A DNA stretch of 49,289 bases from Bacillota bacterium. GTDB lineage: Bacteria > Bacillota > Proteinivoracia > UBA4975. The notes under the pieces are model-generated. The model was given only the letters and a program-made list of their open reading frames with translations, searched no databases and was not told the origin of the DNA. The translations under genes and the position numbers were made by a program. Of the stretch, positions 39,720 through 48,221 are shown in pieces. The stretch lies in assembly GCA_012523545.1 (NCBI GenBank), contig JAAYIH010000054.1:1-49289 (forward strand). The letters are read 5' to 3'. Numbering within the stretch: the stretch's first letter is position 1; the number at the start of each line of letters is the position of its first letter.

Positions 39720-39726
39720 CCTGGAA

Positions 39727-39792
39727 TTTTTTTCCCGGCGCCGGCATAGTATGGGATAAACAAGACGGGCCCGGTGCCACGCCGGGAAAAAA
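39727..39792. repeat. 13-bp inverted repeat with a 39-base loop
   Basis: TTTTTTCCCGGCG (39728-39740) is the exact complement of CGCCGGGAAAAAA (39780-39792). It spans the gap between pepF and the next gene. The left arm's T-run precedes the stem on the + strand, so it is not a normal + strand terminator; on the - strand the same holds. Confidence 0.7.
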
Positions 39793-39808
39793 GACGGGAG
39801 GGGTGTCC

Positions 39809-40300
39809 GTGACGCTGGTTCAGAGTGTGCTGGCAGATTTCTTTGCGTACACTGCGCGCTACTGGACAATCCTCCTGGTCCTGGTTGCCCTCCACCTCTT
39901 TTTGCAGGCGTCGGGCAACAAAAGGGGGGCGCCGCCGGACACTAATCCCGGAGTACTGGAATCGTTTTTCCGTAAGGGCTTTGCCCTGGAAGACGACATT
40001 TTTCAGGGCCGCTCCCGGGCGGAATTTGTGCTGAGCAAGACGGGAGAGGCCATTTGCGTCCATGTCCACTGGCGCAACAAGCCCCTGGGCGCCGCCCAGG
40101 TGGAGGAAATAGCCCTGGCTCGCAGGAAGTTGTACTGCCGTTACGCCATTATCATCAGCCGGGGCGGGTTTACCCTGGGCGCACGCCGGCAGGCTGCCGC
40201 CCTGGAAGTGGCGCTGTGGGATATGCACCTGTTGGAGCGGCATTTGCACCGCTTTTCTGCCAGCCTGGCCGAAGCTGCGGCGGCCAGGTACGGGTATTGA
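39809..40300 (+). CDS. small membrane-anchored Mrr-like protein with eroded active site
   Basis: The 163-residue protein has one membrane helix (about residues 18-34) and a domain matching the Mrr nuclease fold in layout ('GRSRAEFVLSKTGEAICVHVHW...RYAIIISRGGFTLGARRQA'). Where active Mrr proteins have Gln-x-Lys it has His-Val-His, and no clear Asp precedes it. It is therefore probably not a nuclease. GTG 39809 is placed seven bases after GGGAGG; GTG 39803 is too close. Compare the intact, also membrane-anchored relative at 26440-27333. Function is unknown; nucleic-acid binding without cutting is possible. Confidence 0.65.
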   Translation: MTLVQSVLADFFAYTARYWTILLVLVALHLFLQASGNKRGAPPDTNPGVLESFFRKGFALEDDIFQGRSRAEFVLSKTGEAICVHVHWRNKPLGAAQVEEIALARRKLYCRYAIIISRGGFTLGARRQAAALEVALWDMHLLERHLHRFSASLAEAAAARYGY

Positions 40301-40303
40301 CCG

Positions 40304-40334
40304 ACCGCGGGCGACCGGCGCCCGCGGTTTTGTT
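40304..40334 (+). terminator. intrinsic terminator
   Basis: A 10-bp GC-rich stem (40304-40313 with 40319-40328) with a five-base loop is followed by TTTTGTTGTT. It separates the Mrr-like gene from the repair operon. Confidence 0.87.
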
Positions 40335-40355
40335 GTTCCCCGCGGCCGATGGCAA

Positions 40356-40364
40356 TGGTATAAT
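40356..40364 (+). promoter_or_regulatory. extended -10 promoter of the helicase-nuclease operon
   Basis: TGG-TATAAT at 40356-40364 is a perfect extended -10 element 20 bases before ATG 40385. No good -35 box is seen. Confidence 0.65.
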
Positions 40365-40384
40365 GGCGGGGGGAGGAGATTGGC

Positions 40385-42364
40385 ATGGACAAGATTTTGT
40401 ACGTAGGACCCGGGTCTGCAGGGAAGACCGAGCGCCTGTGGCAGCGCTACCTGCGCCTGGCCGGCCAAGACAATACCAATTCCATCCTTGTCCTGCTGTG
40501 GAATGCCCGGGATGTTCGGGACTGGCGCGAGCGGGTGGATTTGCCCTGGGCCGGTCCCCTTCATGTATATACATATTTTGGCTGGGTGCAGCGGGAGATC
40601 CGCGCCCAGTGGCCCAAACTGCGGGGGCTTTTGGGGGGCAACTGGCTGGAGCCGGAGTTCCTGACGGTGGAAACGGCTCAGTATGCCATGTTACGGCATC
40701 TCCGGCCTTACCGGGACAAGTTTGCTTCTGTGGTGACCAGCTGGGAGCGCCTGGCCATCCAGTTAAGCAGTTGCCTGGTGTTGGCCGCCCTTAACGGCAT
40801 CCCCCGCAACGAAATCGGCCGGCGCCTGGCCGCTGCCATGCCCGGCAAAGATCCCGGCATTTTTCAGGCCGCCCAGGAAGTGATGGACAAATACAGGGCC
40901 GAACTGGAGCGGGCCGGCGTCCTGGATTATGCCTTTGCCGTGGAGCTGTACAGGCGGCTGTTGCAGGATGACGAATACAGGGCGGGCTTGCAGCGGTTCC
41001 GCCACCTGCTGGTGGATGACGCTGACGAACAGCCCCCCGCCGCTTTGGACCTGGCTGAGGCCCTGCTGGACAGCGTCGAGACCTGGGCTATGGCCTTTGC
41101 CAGCGACGGAGGGCATGCCGGCTTTTTCGGCGCCGATTTCCCCCGGTCGTGGCAGCGTTTTGCCGGGCGGGGCCGGGTGGAGCTGGTGCGGCCTGCCGGC
41201 CGGCGCTGGCTGGGCCTGTCGGGGGCGCTGTACCGCAGCCTCCGTACCGGCGCCGCCCCGGCGGCGTCCTGGCGGGGACCCAGGGTGGAAGTGCTCCACT
41301 GCGATTTGCGCAGCGAACTGCTGGACAAGGTGGGGGAAAGGGTGCAGCGCTTTGTGGAGGCGGGGGTGCCGCCGGCGGAAATTGCCGTCATCGCTCCCCT
41401 GGCTGACAAGGTCTTGGAACACACCCTGATGCTGCGCTTAAACAACATCGGCGTTCCCCTCAACGTGCTGATAAAGAACCGGCGCCTCATCGACGAGCCC
41501 TATGTGCGGGCCATGATGACTCTGGCCCTGCTGGCCCATCCCCACTGGCAACTGGAGTGGGGGATTCCCGACCTGGCCCAGTCGCTGCAGCTGTTGCTGA
41601 AAATCGATCCCGTGCGGGCCTGGCTGCTGGGCCGCCAGGTGCGGGACGGCAAGCTGCTGCCCCTGGAAGTGTGGCAACGGGAACGGGTGGGTTTTGCCGC
41701 CGCCCGGGGCTACGACCTGTTGCGGCAATGGCTGGAGGAATACCGGCGCGGCCCCGAACAGCCCATCGATTTGTTCTTCCAGCGGGTTTTCGGCGAACTG
41801 CTTTCCCGCCTGCCCCCGGCCCGGGACGATTTGGTGGTGTGCCGGCAGCTGATAGTATCGGCCCGGAAGTTTCTCGCCACCGCCCGGCGCCTGGCCCTGG
41901 AAGGCCCTGCGGGTGCGGAATTTATCAACATGCTGTCGGCGGGGACGGTGGCTGCCGACAGCCTGCTGGAGCCGGCGACGCGGGAAAAGGCGGTGATCCT
42001 GGCCACTCCCTATGCGTATCTGGCTGGGCACCACTGCACCCGGGTGCAGGTTTGGCTGGATTGCACCAGCCGCCGCTGGTTTCAGCAGGACGTCCGGGAA
42101 ATCATCAATCCTCACGTACTCAAGTCCGACTGGCGGGAGGACGAGATTTGGGATGATGCCCGCAACGAAAGCCTGATCCGGCAAAACGGCGCCCGCCTGG
42201 CCAGGGCGTTGTTGCGGCGCTGCACCGACACCCTGGTGGCGGCGGCGGCCAACATAGACAGCCAGGGCTTTGAACAGAGCGGCGACCTGCTGGAGGCGCT
42301 GCTGGCCACTGTGGAGGGGAGGGCAGAGAATGCGGTTCCGTCCCGGTCAGAAAGAAGTAGCTGA
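40385..42364 (+). CDS. AddB/RecC-like SF1 helicase-fold ATPase lacking a nuclease domain
   Basis: The 659-residue protein begins with a P-loop, GPGSAGKT (residues 8-15). Its body has AddB/RecB-like features: 'LLVDDADEQPPAALDL' as a Walker B-like segment near 210, 'EIAVIAPLADKVLEHTLMLRLNNIGVPLNV' as the motif IV-type region, and 'AVILATPYAYLAGHHCTRVQVWLD' as a motif V-like region. AddB of Bacillus is about 1150 residues and ends in an Fe-S nuclease; this protein stops before that part. The first gene of the operon, it overlaps the next start by 35 bases. It probably forms the recognition or motor subunit of a DNA-end-processing machine. Confidence 0.78.
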   Translation: MDKILYVGPGSAGKTERLWQRYLRLAGQDNTNSILVLLWNARDVRDWRERVDLPWAGPLHVYTYFGWVQREIRAQWPKLRGLLGGNWLEPEFLTVETAQYAMLRHLRPYRDKFASVVTSWERLAIQLSSCLVLAALNGIPRNEIGRRLAAAMPGKDPGIFQAAQEVMDKYRAELERAGVLDYAFAVELYRRLLQDDEYRAGLQRFRHLLVDDADEQPPAALDLAEALLDSVETWAMAFASDGGHAGFFGADFPRSWQRFAGRGRVELVRPAGRRWLGLSGALYRSLRTGAAPAASWRGPRVEVLHCDLRSELLDKVGERVQRFVEAGVPPAEIAVIAPLADKVLEHTLMLRLNNIGVPLNVLIKNRRLIDEPYVRAMMTLALLAHPHWQLEWGIPDLAQSLQLLLKIDPVRAWLLGRQVRDGKLLPLEVWQRERVGFAAARGYDLLRQWLEEYRRGPEQPIDLFFQRVFGELLSRLPPARDDLVVCRQLIVSARKFLATARRLALEGPAGAEFINMLSAGTVAADSLLEPATREKAVILATPYAYLAGHHCTRVQVWLDCTSRRWFQQDVREIINPHVLKSDWREDEIWDDARNESLIRQNGARLARALLRRCTDTLVAAAANIDSQGFEQSGDLLEALLATVEGRAENAVPSRSERSS

Positions 42365-44468
42365 ATACAAAGGCGGATTTCTGGCTGTTCCCGCCGTTCC
42401 CGGCGCCGGCAAGACGACGGTGCTTTCCTGGCTGGCCGCCCGCCTCATCAGCGAGGGCCTGCCCCGGGGCGGCAAAGTCCTGGTGGTGACGGTGATGAAT
42501 GCGGCGGTGGCCAACTTTGTGCGCAAAATCGGGGATTGGCTGGAGGAGCGCAACCTGCCGCGGGGGGTGGGCTTTGAAGTGCGGACGCTGCATTCCCTGG
42601 CGCTGCAGATTTTGCGCCAGCGCCCCGACGCCGCCCTGTTGCGGGACGACTTTTCCATTCTCGACGGCGGCTACCGGGAGCGGCTGGTGGAGGAAATCGT
42701 GTTGCGCTGGATTGACCGCAATCTGGAGCGCTGGCAGTCGGTGCTGAAAATCGACGAATCCCATTACAGCTACCAGCAGGCCCTGGAGTCGTGGCGGCGG
42801 CGTACCGTAGAACTGGGACAAGCCATGATCAGCCATTTCAAAAGTGAAGGACTCACTCCCGAGCAGGTGGACGCCCGGGTGGAAGGAGACGGCTTCCTGG
42901 CCTGGTGCGCCGAGTATTTCCGCGCGTACCAGCAGCGCCTGGAGCAACTGGGGATGCTGGATTTTGACGACCTCCTCCTCAGGGCCTGCGCCCTGCTGGA
43001 AGGGGATGACGAACTGCGGTCCCGCCTGGCCCGGGGGTGGCCCTATATCTTTGAGGATGAGGCCCAGGATTCCAACCCCTTGCAACAGCGCCTGCTCCTG
43101 GCCCTGGCGGCGGAGCACGGCAACCTGGTGCGGGTGGGGGATTCCAACCAGGCCATTTTGGGCACCTTTACCAACTCAGACCCCCGGTTGTTTCGGGATT
43201 TTGCCGCCCGGGAAGACGTCCGGGCGCTGCCCATGTTGCAGTCCAACCGCAGCAGCCGGGATATCATAGATCTGGCCAACGGCCTGGTGCGATGGTGTCA
43301 GGACCATCCGGTGCCGGCCTGCCGCCGCGCCCTGGAACCCAACTACATCGAACCGGTGGCTCCCGACGATCCCCATCCCAACCCCGTTGCCCCCGGCTAC
43401 ACCCTGGGCATTCGCGCATACAAGGACCTGGAAGAAGAGGTGCGCGAGGTGAGCAAGCACGCCGCCGGTTATGTCAGGCGCAATCCCGACAAGACGGTGG
43501 CCATCCTGGCGCCCACCAACTGGCTGGTGGGCCAGTTCCGGGACGTCCTGGCGGAACTGGATGCCCCCTTTTACGAAATCAGCACCTATCCCGCCCAGCG
43601 GCGCAAAACCATCGACGATCTCCAGGCCATCCTCAGTTTTCTGGCCCAGCCCGGCGACAACGGTTTGCTGACGGCGGCCCTGATCCGCCTCGTTCCCGAT
43701 TTGGCCGATGTCCCGGCCATCACCGGCTATCTTGAAGTGGTGCCGGTGGAACAACTGCTTTACGGGGACATCAGCTGGCCCGAGAGCCTGACAGAGTATG
43801 ACCTGTGGCTGGATGTGCGGCGGGGCCTGGAGCAGCTCCGGTCGTGGCTGGAGGCCATGCACCTGCCCGCCGACATGCTGGTCCTGGAGATTGCCCACGA
43901 CCTGGGCCTGCAGGAGCAGGAGCTGGCCATTGCGCAAAAGCTGGCGGTGGACATCAAGCACCGCCTGCATATATTCCCCAACTGGCGCCTGCCCCGGGTG
44001 GCGGAAGAAGTGAGGCTGATGACCAACAGCCTGCTGGGCGCCGCCAACGTTTTCTTTGACCGGGCGGGCTACAAGCCTCAGCCGGGGGTTATAAATTTGG
44101 TCACCGCCCACCGGGCCAAGGGTCTGGAATGGGATACGGTGTACATCGTTTCGGTAACCAGTTCCGAGTACCCCGGCATGCCGGGGGACAAGATTCGCGC
44201 CGAGTACGGGTGGCTGCCCGAAGATCTTGTCAATCCCGTGGCGGCGGCCCAGGCCGAGCTGCAGGGCGCCGACAAGGCGACGGCCATCCGGCTGGCCCGG
44301 GAAGAGCTGCTGTGCGAGCGTTTGCGCTTGCTCTACGTGGCCATTACCCGGGCCCGGGTCAATCTGCTCTTGACCTGGCACCGGCGCACGCGGTTTGGCC
44401 GGACCAAGCCGGCACTGGCCTTGCGCCAACTGGAAAAGATCATGGAGGCGGGCAAAAATGCAAAGTAA
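42330..44468 (+). CDS. UvrD/AddA-like SF1A DNA helicase
   Basis: The 712-residue helicase has Gln7 (Q motif) and Walker A VPGAGKTT at about 23-30. Further motifs are Ia 'TVMNAAVANF', II 'YIFEDEAQDSNPLQ', III 'GDSNQAI', IV-V 'VTAHRAKGLEWDTVYIV' and VI 'LLYVAITRAR'. It is a 3'-5' motor of the UvrD/Rep/AddA group. AddA is normally about 1230 residues with a nuclease domain, which is absent here. ATG 42330 has GGAGGGG upstream and lies inside the previous gene in another frame. Its end overlaps the nuclease gene by 11 bases, so the three proteins are translated together. Confidence 0.93.
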   Translation: MRFRPGQKEVAEYKGGFLAVPAVPGAGKTTVLSWLAARLISEGLPRGGKVLVVTVMNAAVANFVRKIGDWLEERNLPRGVGFEVRTLHSLALQILRQRPDAALLRDDFSILDGGYRERLVEEIVLRWIDRNLERWQSVLKIDESHYSYQQALESWRRRTVELGQAMISHFKSEGLTPEQVDARVEGDGFLAWCAEYFRAYQQRLEQLGMLDFDDLLLRACALLEGDDELRSRLARGWPYIFEDEAQDSNPLQQRLLLALAAEHGNLVRVGDSNQAILGTFTNSDPRLFRDFAAREDVRALPMLQSNRSSRDIIDLANGLVRWCQDHPVPACRRALEPNYIEPVAPDDPHPNPVAPGYTLGIRAYKDLEEEVREVSKHAAGYVRRNPDKTVAILAPTNWLVGQFRDVLAELDAPFYEISTYPAQRRKTIDDLQAILSFLAQPGDNGLLTAALIRLVPDLADVPAITGYLEVVPVEQLLYGDISWPESLTEYDLWLDVRRGLEQLRSWLEAMHLPADMLVLEIAHDLGLQEQELAIAQKLAVDIKHRLHIFPNWRLPRVAEEVRLMTNSLLGAANVFFDRAGYKPQPGVINLVTAHRAKGLEWDTVYIVSVTSSEYPGMPGDKIRAEYGWLPEDLVNPVAAAQAELQGADKATAIRLAREELLCERLRLLYVAITRARVNLLLTWHRRTRFGRTKPALALRQLEKIMEAGKNAK

Positions 44469-45240
44469 CCTGGATACCCTGTGGTTTAGCCAGGCTTCGC
44501 TGTCGGCGTGGCTGACCTGTCCACTGAAATTCAAATACCGGTATATCGACGGGCTCTACTGGCCCATGGCCGCCGGCAGCGAGGCCGGCCAGCACATCGA
44601 ACAGGGGCGCAAGTTTCACCTGCTGGCCCAGTATTATTTCGGGTCCGGCAACACCCAGGCGCCCGACGATGAGCCCCTATTGCGCCAGTGGCTGCAGCGC
44701 CTGGCGGAATTCCTGCCTCTTACCGGGGCGCGGCAATTCCTGCCTGAGTACGAGCTGCGCTCGGTGCGGGACGGCATTCGGCTGCTGGCCAAATTTGACT
44801 TGCTGGCCTGCGACGAACGGGCAATCACCGTTTACGACTGGAAGACCGATGCCAAGCCCCCGGCGCCTGCTTTGGCAGGTGCTGTGCAGACCAGGGTGTA
44901 CTTGTACCTCCTCAGCCAGGCCGGGCACTTTGCGCGCCGTCCCGAGGATTTGCAGATGGTGTACTGGAATCCCCGCTTCCCCGACCAGCCCCTGGCGGTG
45001 GGATATTCCCGCGAAAAACAGCAGGCCGACTGGGCCTGGCTCAGGGAGCTTATTGCCCAGATCCGCTCTGCCTCGGCCTTTCCCGCCACCAGCGACGAGA
45101 TGAACTGCCGGCACTGCGAATACCGGCCGGTTTGCCACGGCCAGAGCCTGGAAGAGGCGGCGCCCAACGGCCTGGACTGGGAAGAAGTGAACTGGGATGA
45201 AATTGAGGAAATCGCCCTGCAGGGGGTGAATATGCCGTGA
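44458..45240 (+). CDS. stand-alone Fe-S PD-(D/E)XK nuclease (AddB/Cas4-like)
   Basis: The 260-residue protein has Cys21 near the N-terminus and Cys217-x2-Cys220-x5-Cys226 near the C-terminus. This is the same four-cysteine arrangement that holds the 4Fe-4S cluster in the nuclease domain of AddB. Catalytic residues fit Asp114 and Asp127-Trp-Lys129, with an upstream His in 'EQGRKFH'. 'VQTRVYLYLL' supplies the downstream QxxxY-like helix. ATG 44458 is preceded by GGAGGCGG. It overlaps both neighbours (11 and 4 bases), so it likely provides the single cutting activity of the complex with the two helicase-like proteins. Confidence 0.88.
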   Translation: MQSNLDTLWFSQASLSAWLTCPLKFKYRYIDGLYWPMAAGSEAGQHIEQGRKFHLLAQYYFGSGNTQAPDDEPLLRQWLQRLAEFLPLTGARQFLPEYELRSVRDGIRLLAKFDLLACDERAITVYDWKTDAKPPAPALAGAVQTRVYLYLLSQAGHFARRPEDLQMVYWNPRFPDQPLAVGYSREKQQADWAWLRELIAQIRSASAFPATSDEMNCRHCEYRPVCHGQSLEEAAPNGLDWEEVNWDEIEEIALQGVNMP

Positions 45241-47471
45241 GGGGTAGCGTGCTGCTGCCCGGACAGCAACAGTTGAATCCCGAAATGGTGGTGTGGACGG
45301 GAGGCAGCCGGCGCCTGGCCATGATCCTGCAGGGGCGGGGTATTACCAGTCGGGAGGAAGTGGAGCAGATTCTCAATCCCCTGGCCCGGCCCCAGCCAGA
45401 CCTGTCGGGATACCGGCCGCTGGCGGCGGCAACAGAGCGCATAGAGGCCGCCCTGGCACAGGGGGAAAAGATCGCGGTGTACGGGGATTACGATGTCGAC
45501 GGCATCACTGCCACCGCGTTGCTGGTTACCGCCCTGGGGCGCCTGGGGGCGGACGTCATCTGGCACATACCCAACCGCTTCAGCGAAGGTTACGGGCTGG
45601 AGGCCCGGCGCATACAGGCCCTGGCCCGGGAAGGGGTCGGGCTGGTGGTGACCTGCGACTGCGGGATCAGCAACCATGCCGAGGTGGAACTGGCCAATGC
45701 CCTGGGCATGGATGTGGTGATTACCGATCACCACACCCCGCCCCCGGAACTGCCGCCCGCCCACAGCATCGTCAATTTCAAGCTGTTGCCTCCTGACCAT
45801 CCTTCCCGGGACCTGCCCGGGGTGGGCGTCGCCTACGTGCTGGCGAAGCAACTGCTGGCGCGGCACGGCAAAGAGGACGACGACCTGCTGGACCTGGTGG
45901 CCCTGGGTATTATTGCCGATGTGGTTCCCCTGCGGGGGCACAACCGCCAGCTCTACGCCCTGGGCCTGCCCCTGTTGCAGGAGGCCAGGCGCCCGGGACT
46001 GGCTGCGCTGTTTGCCGTGGCGGGGATAAACCCCGAGCTGGTGGATGAAGATAAGCTGGCCTACCAAATTGCGCCGCGGATTAACGCTGCCGGGCGCCTG
46101 GGCGACGGGTCAACGGCAGTGCGGCTGTTGCTGTCCCGGGAGCAGGAAGAAACTGCCGCCCTGGCCAGGGAACTGGACCAGCTTAACAGCCTGCGCAAGG
46201 AAATGAGTAAAAAGATATTGGACGAGGTCAGTCCCGAGCCGGGCCGGGCGCTGGTGGCCTACAACCCCGACTGGCACCAGGGGGTTATCGGGATTGCGGC
46301 GGGGCAGATCTGCTCCGGCAACGGCACGCCGGCAGTTTTAATGACCCGCGCGCACCAGGAGGACAGCATCGTCGGCTCGGCCCGGTCGGTGGAAGGCATC
46401 GACATTTATGAGATCCTGCACCAGTGTTCCCGCTTCCTGGACAAGTTTGGCGGGCACCCGGCGGCGGCCGGCTTTTCCCTGCGGCCGCAAAACCTGGAAC
46501 CCTTTGTCAGGGCAGTACAGGAGCTGCTGGATGCAATTACCGCCCGGTGGACGCCGCCGCCCCTGCGGGCCGATCTGGTGGTGCAACCCTGGGAAATAGA
46601 TTTGCAGTTGGCAGAAGAACTGAACCGGCTGTCGCCCTGCGGCGAGGGCAACCCCCGGCCGCTGCTGTTCTGCCAGGATTTGGCGGTGAAAAGCGTGCGG
46701 GCTGCCGGCACCGGTCACATCCTCACCCTGGGCGACCGCTGGCGCAGTTTCGCGGCGGGGCTGTGGAACAGCGGGGCGGCGCCCCAACCGGGAGGCAGCG
46801 TGGGCGCGGTTTTCACCGTCAGCCGTGACATGTACAGGGGAGAACCTTCGGTGTGGGCGACCCTGGAGGCATGGTGGCCGGGGGAAGCCAGGGTGGAGAT
46901 TGGCGGCAAAAAAAGGGAATACCGGGATGCCCGGGGGGTGTCCTGGAAGCGCCTGTTGCGGCAGTATCCCGAGGCCGAGTTTTACCGGGAGGGTGTGCAG
47001 TGGCAGGATTTCCCCGGCAATATGCGCTTCAACCTCCAGCCCGCTCCCGTCCTGGTAATGCTTTCGCCGCCGCCGTCGGCGGGGGTGTTGCGGCAGATTC
47101 TGGCCACGGTGGACCCCGACCTGGTGGTGCTGGGGTTTGCCTGGCAGCAACGGGATTTTATGGCCGACTTCCTTGGCGCGTTGAAGTACCTCTGGAGTCA
47201 GGGGACGGGCGAGGTGGCCCTGGGCGGCCTTGCCGCGGCCCTGGGGCATAACGAAGACACCATTTTGGCGGCCCTGAGGCTGTTGGCCGTTTCCGGGATA
47301 GTGGATTTTACTCTGACCCGGGGCAAGCTGACGGTGGAAAAGGGAAGGGGCGCCAAAATAAAAGCGGGGCCGGAAAAACAAAAATTGCTGGCCATGTTGC
47401 AGGAAACTGTTTCCTTTCAAAAATGGCTGCAGCAGGCCGACATAGACGAGATTCAGCAGATTCGGCCCTGA
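45237..47471 (+). CDS. recJ: single-stranded-DNA-specific exonuclease RecJ
   Basis: The 744-residue protein has the DHH phosphoesterase core 'YGDYDVDGITAT', 'VTCDCGISNHAEV', 'VITDHHTPP', 'ALGIIADVVPL' and the DHHA1 region ending 'SARSVEGIDIYEIL' and 'KFGGHPAAAGFSL'. An OB-like region and a C-terminal helical extension (about 620-744) follow. RecJ degrades single strands 5'-3' in recombinational and mismatch repair. The GTG start at 45237 overlaps the nuclease stop by four bases, making it the fourth coupled gene of the operon. Confidence 0.95.
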   Translation: MRGSVLLPGQQQLNPEMVVWTGGSRRLAMILQGRGITSREEVEQILNPLARPQPDLSGYRPLAAATERIEAALAQGEKIAVYGDYDVDGITATALLVTALGRLGADVIWHIPNRFSEGYGLEARRIQALAREGVGLVVTCDCGISNHAEVELANALGMDVVITDHHTPPPELPPAHSIVNFKLLPPDHPSRDLPGVGVAYVLAKQLLARHGKEDDDLLDLVALGIIADVVPLRGHNRQLYALGLPLLQEARRPGLAALFAVAGINPELVDEDKLAYQIAPRINAAGRLGDGSTAVRLLLSREQEETAALARELDQLNSLRKEMSKKILDEVSPEPGRALVAYNPDWHQGVIGIAAGQICSGNGTPAVLMTRAHQEDSIVGSARSVEGIDIYEILHQCSRFLDKFGGHPAAAGFSLRPQNLEPFVRAVQELLDAITARWTPPPLRADLVVQPWEIDLQLAEELNRLSPCGEGNPRPLLFCQDLAVKSVRAAGTGHILTLGDRWRSFAAGLWNSGAAPQPGGSVGAVFTVSRDMYRGEPSVWATLEAWWPGEARVEIGGKKREYRDARGVSWKRLLRQYPEAEFYREGVQWQDFPGNMRFNLQPAPVLVMLSPPPSAGVLRQILATVDPDLVVLGFAWQQRDFMADFLGALKYLWSQGTGEVALGGLAAALGHNEDTILAALRLLAVSGIVDFTLTRGKLTVEKGRGAKIKAGPEKQKLLAMLQETVSFQKWLQQADIDEIQQIRP

Positions 47472-47534
47472 ACTTTCCCTTGACTGTGGTTGAGGGTGAT
47501 GATAGTGTTATACCATGCCCGGGGAGGTGAAAAC

Positions 47535-48188
47535 GTGCAAAAATACGCATTGCTTTTTGCGGCATTGGCTGTATTGCTGGTTGGCGCATGCCGGGCGAAC
47601 AGTCCCGATACTCCTGACATCGTGGCCAGAGTCAACGGCATGGAAATTGCCCGGTCAGAATTTGAAACGGAACTTGCTTTTGAAATATCCGTTTTTACCA
47701 GGCAGGGTATGGAACTCAGCGCTCAGGACAGGGAAACGCTGAAAAAGCTGGTGGTGGAGCGGTTAATCAACAACCGGCTGTTGCTGGATGCAGCCCAGGC
47801 TGCCGGCATCACCCCGGATACCGTAGATGTCGAAGCCTCGGTGCTGGCCATCGTCCGGCTATACGGGGATGAGGATGCCCTGGCGCAGGAGCTGGAGGTC
47901 AGCGGCCTGACCATGGACAGGTTTCGCATGCTGGTTACAGAAGCCCTGATGATTGAGGAATTGTTTGAAGCGAAGTTGCAGCTCAGCGCTGTGCAGGTTA
48001 CGGAAGAGGAGATTGCTGCGGAAGTGGAAAAGTTTTTGGCTGCAGTGGGCGACGTGGAAGAGCTGGAAGACGACCTGGTGTGGGAGTATGTGGCCAATGA
48101 GCTGGCGAGGCAAAAGGCTGAAGACCTTAAGTACCAGTTTATCAAGCAGCTCAGGGACAACAGTGAAATAGAGTATTTTGGTTATTAG
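47535..48188 (+). CDS. SurA/PrsA-like lipoprotein without a PPIase domain
   Basis: The 217-residue protein starts at GTG 47535, six bases after GGGGAGGTG. Its lipoprotein-like signal ends 'LLVGAC' (Cys17). The rest is mostly helical and matches SurA N-terminal domains: 'ARVNGMEIARSEFETEL', 'LKKLVVERLINNRLLL' and 'EEEIAAEVEKFL'. The parvulin PPIase domain of PrsA is missing, so it is a holding chaperone rather than an isomerase. It would act on exported proteins at the outer face of the membrane. A TTGACT at 47480 and a TG-T-TATACC at 47506-47514 upstream are possible promoter parts with poor spacing. Confidence 0.78.
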   Translation: MQKYALLFAALAVLLVGACRANSPDTPDIVARVNGMEIARSEFETELAFEISVFTRQGMELSAQDRETLKKLVVERLINNRLLLDAAQAAGITPDTVDVEASVLAIVRLYGDEDALAQELEVSGLTMDRFRMLVTEALMIEELFEAKLQLSAVQVTEEEIAAEVEKFLAAVGDVEELEDDLVWEYVANELARQKAEDLKYQFIKQLRDNSEIEYFGY

Positions 48189-48221
48189 AGCCCGCAGGGT
48201 TGCGGAGAAACGGGTGATGGC

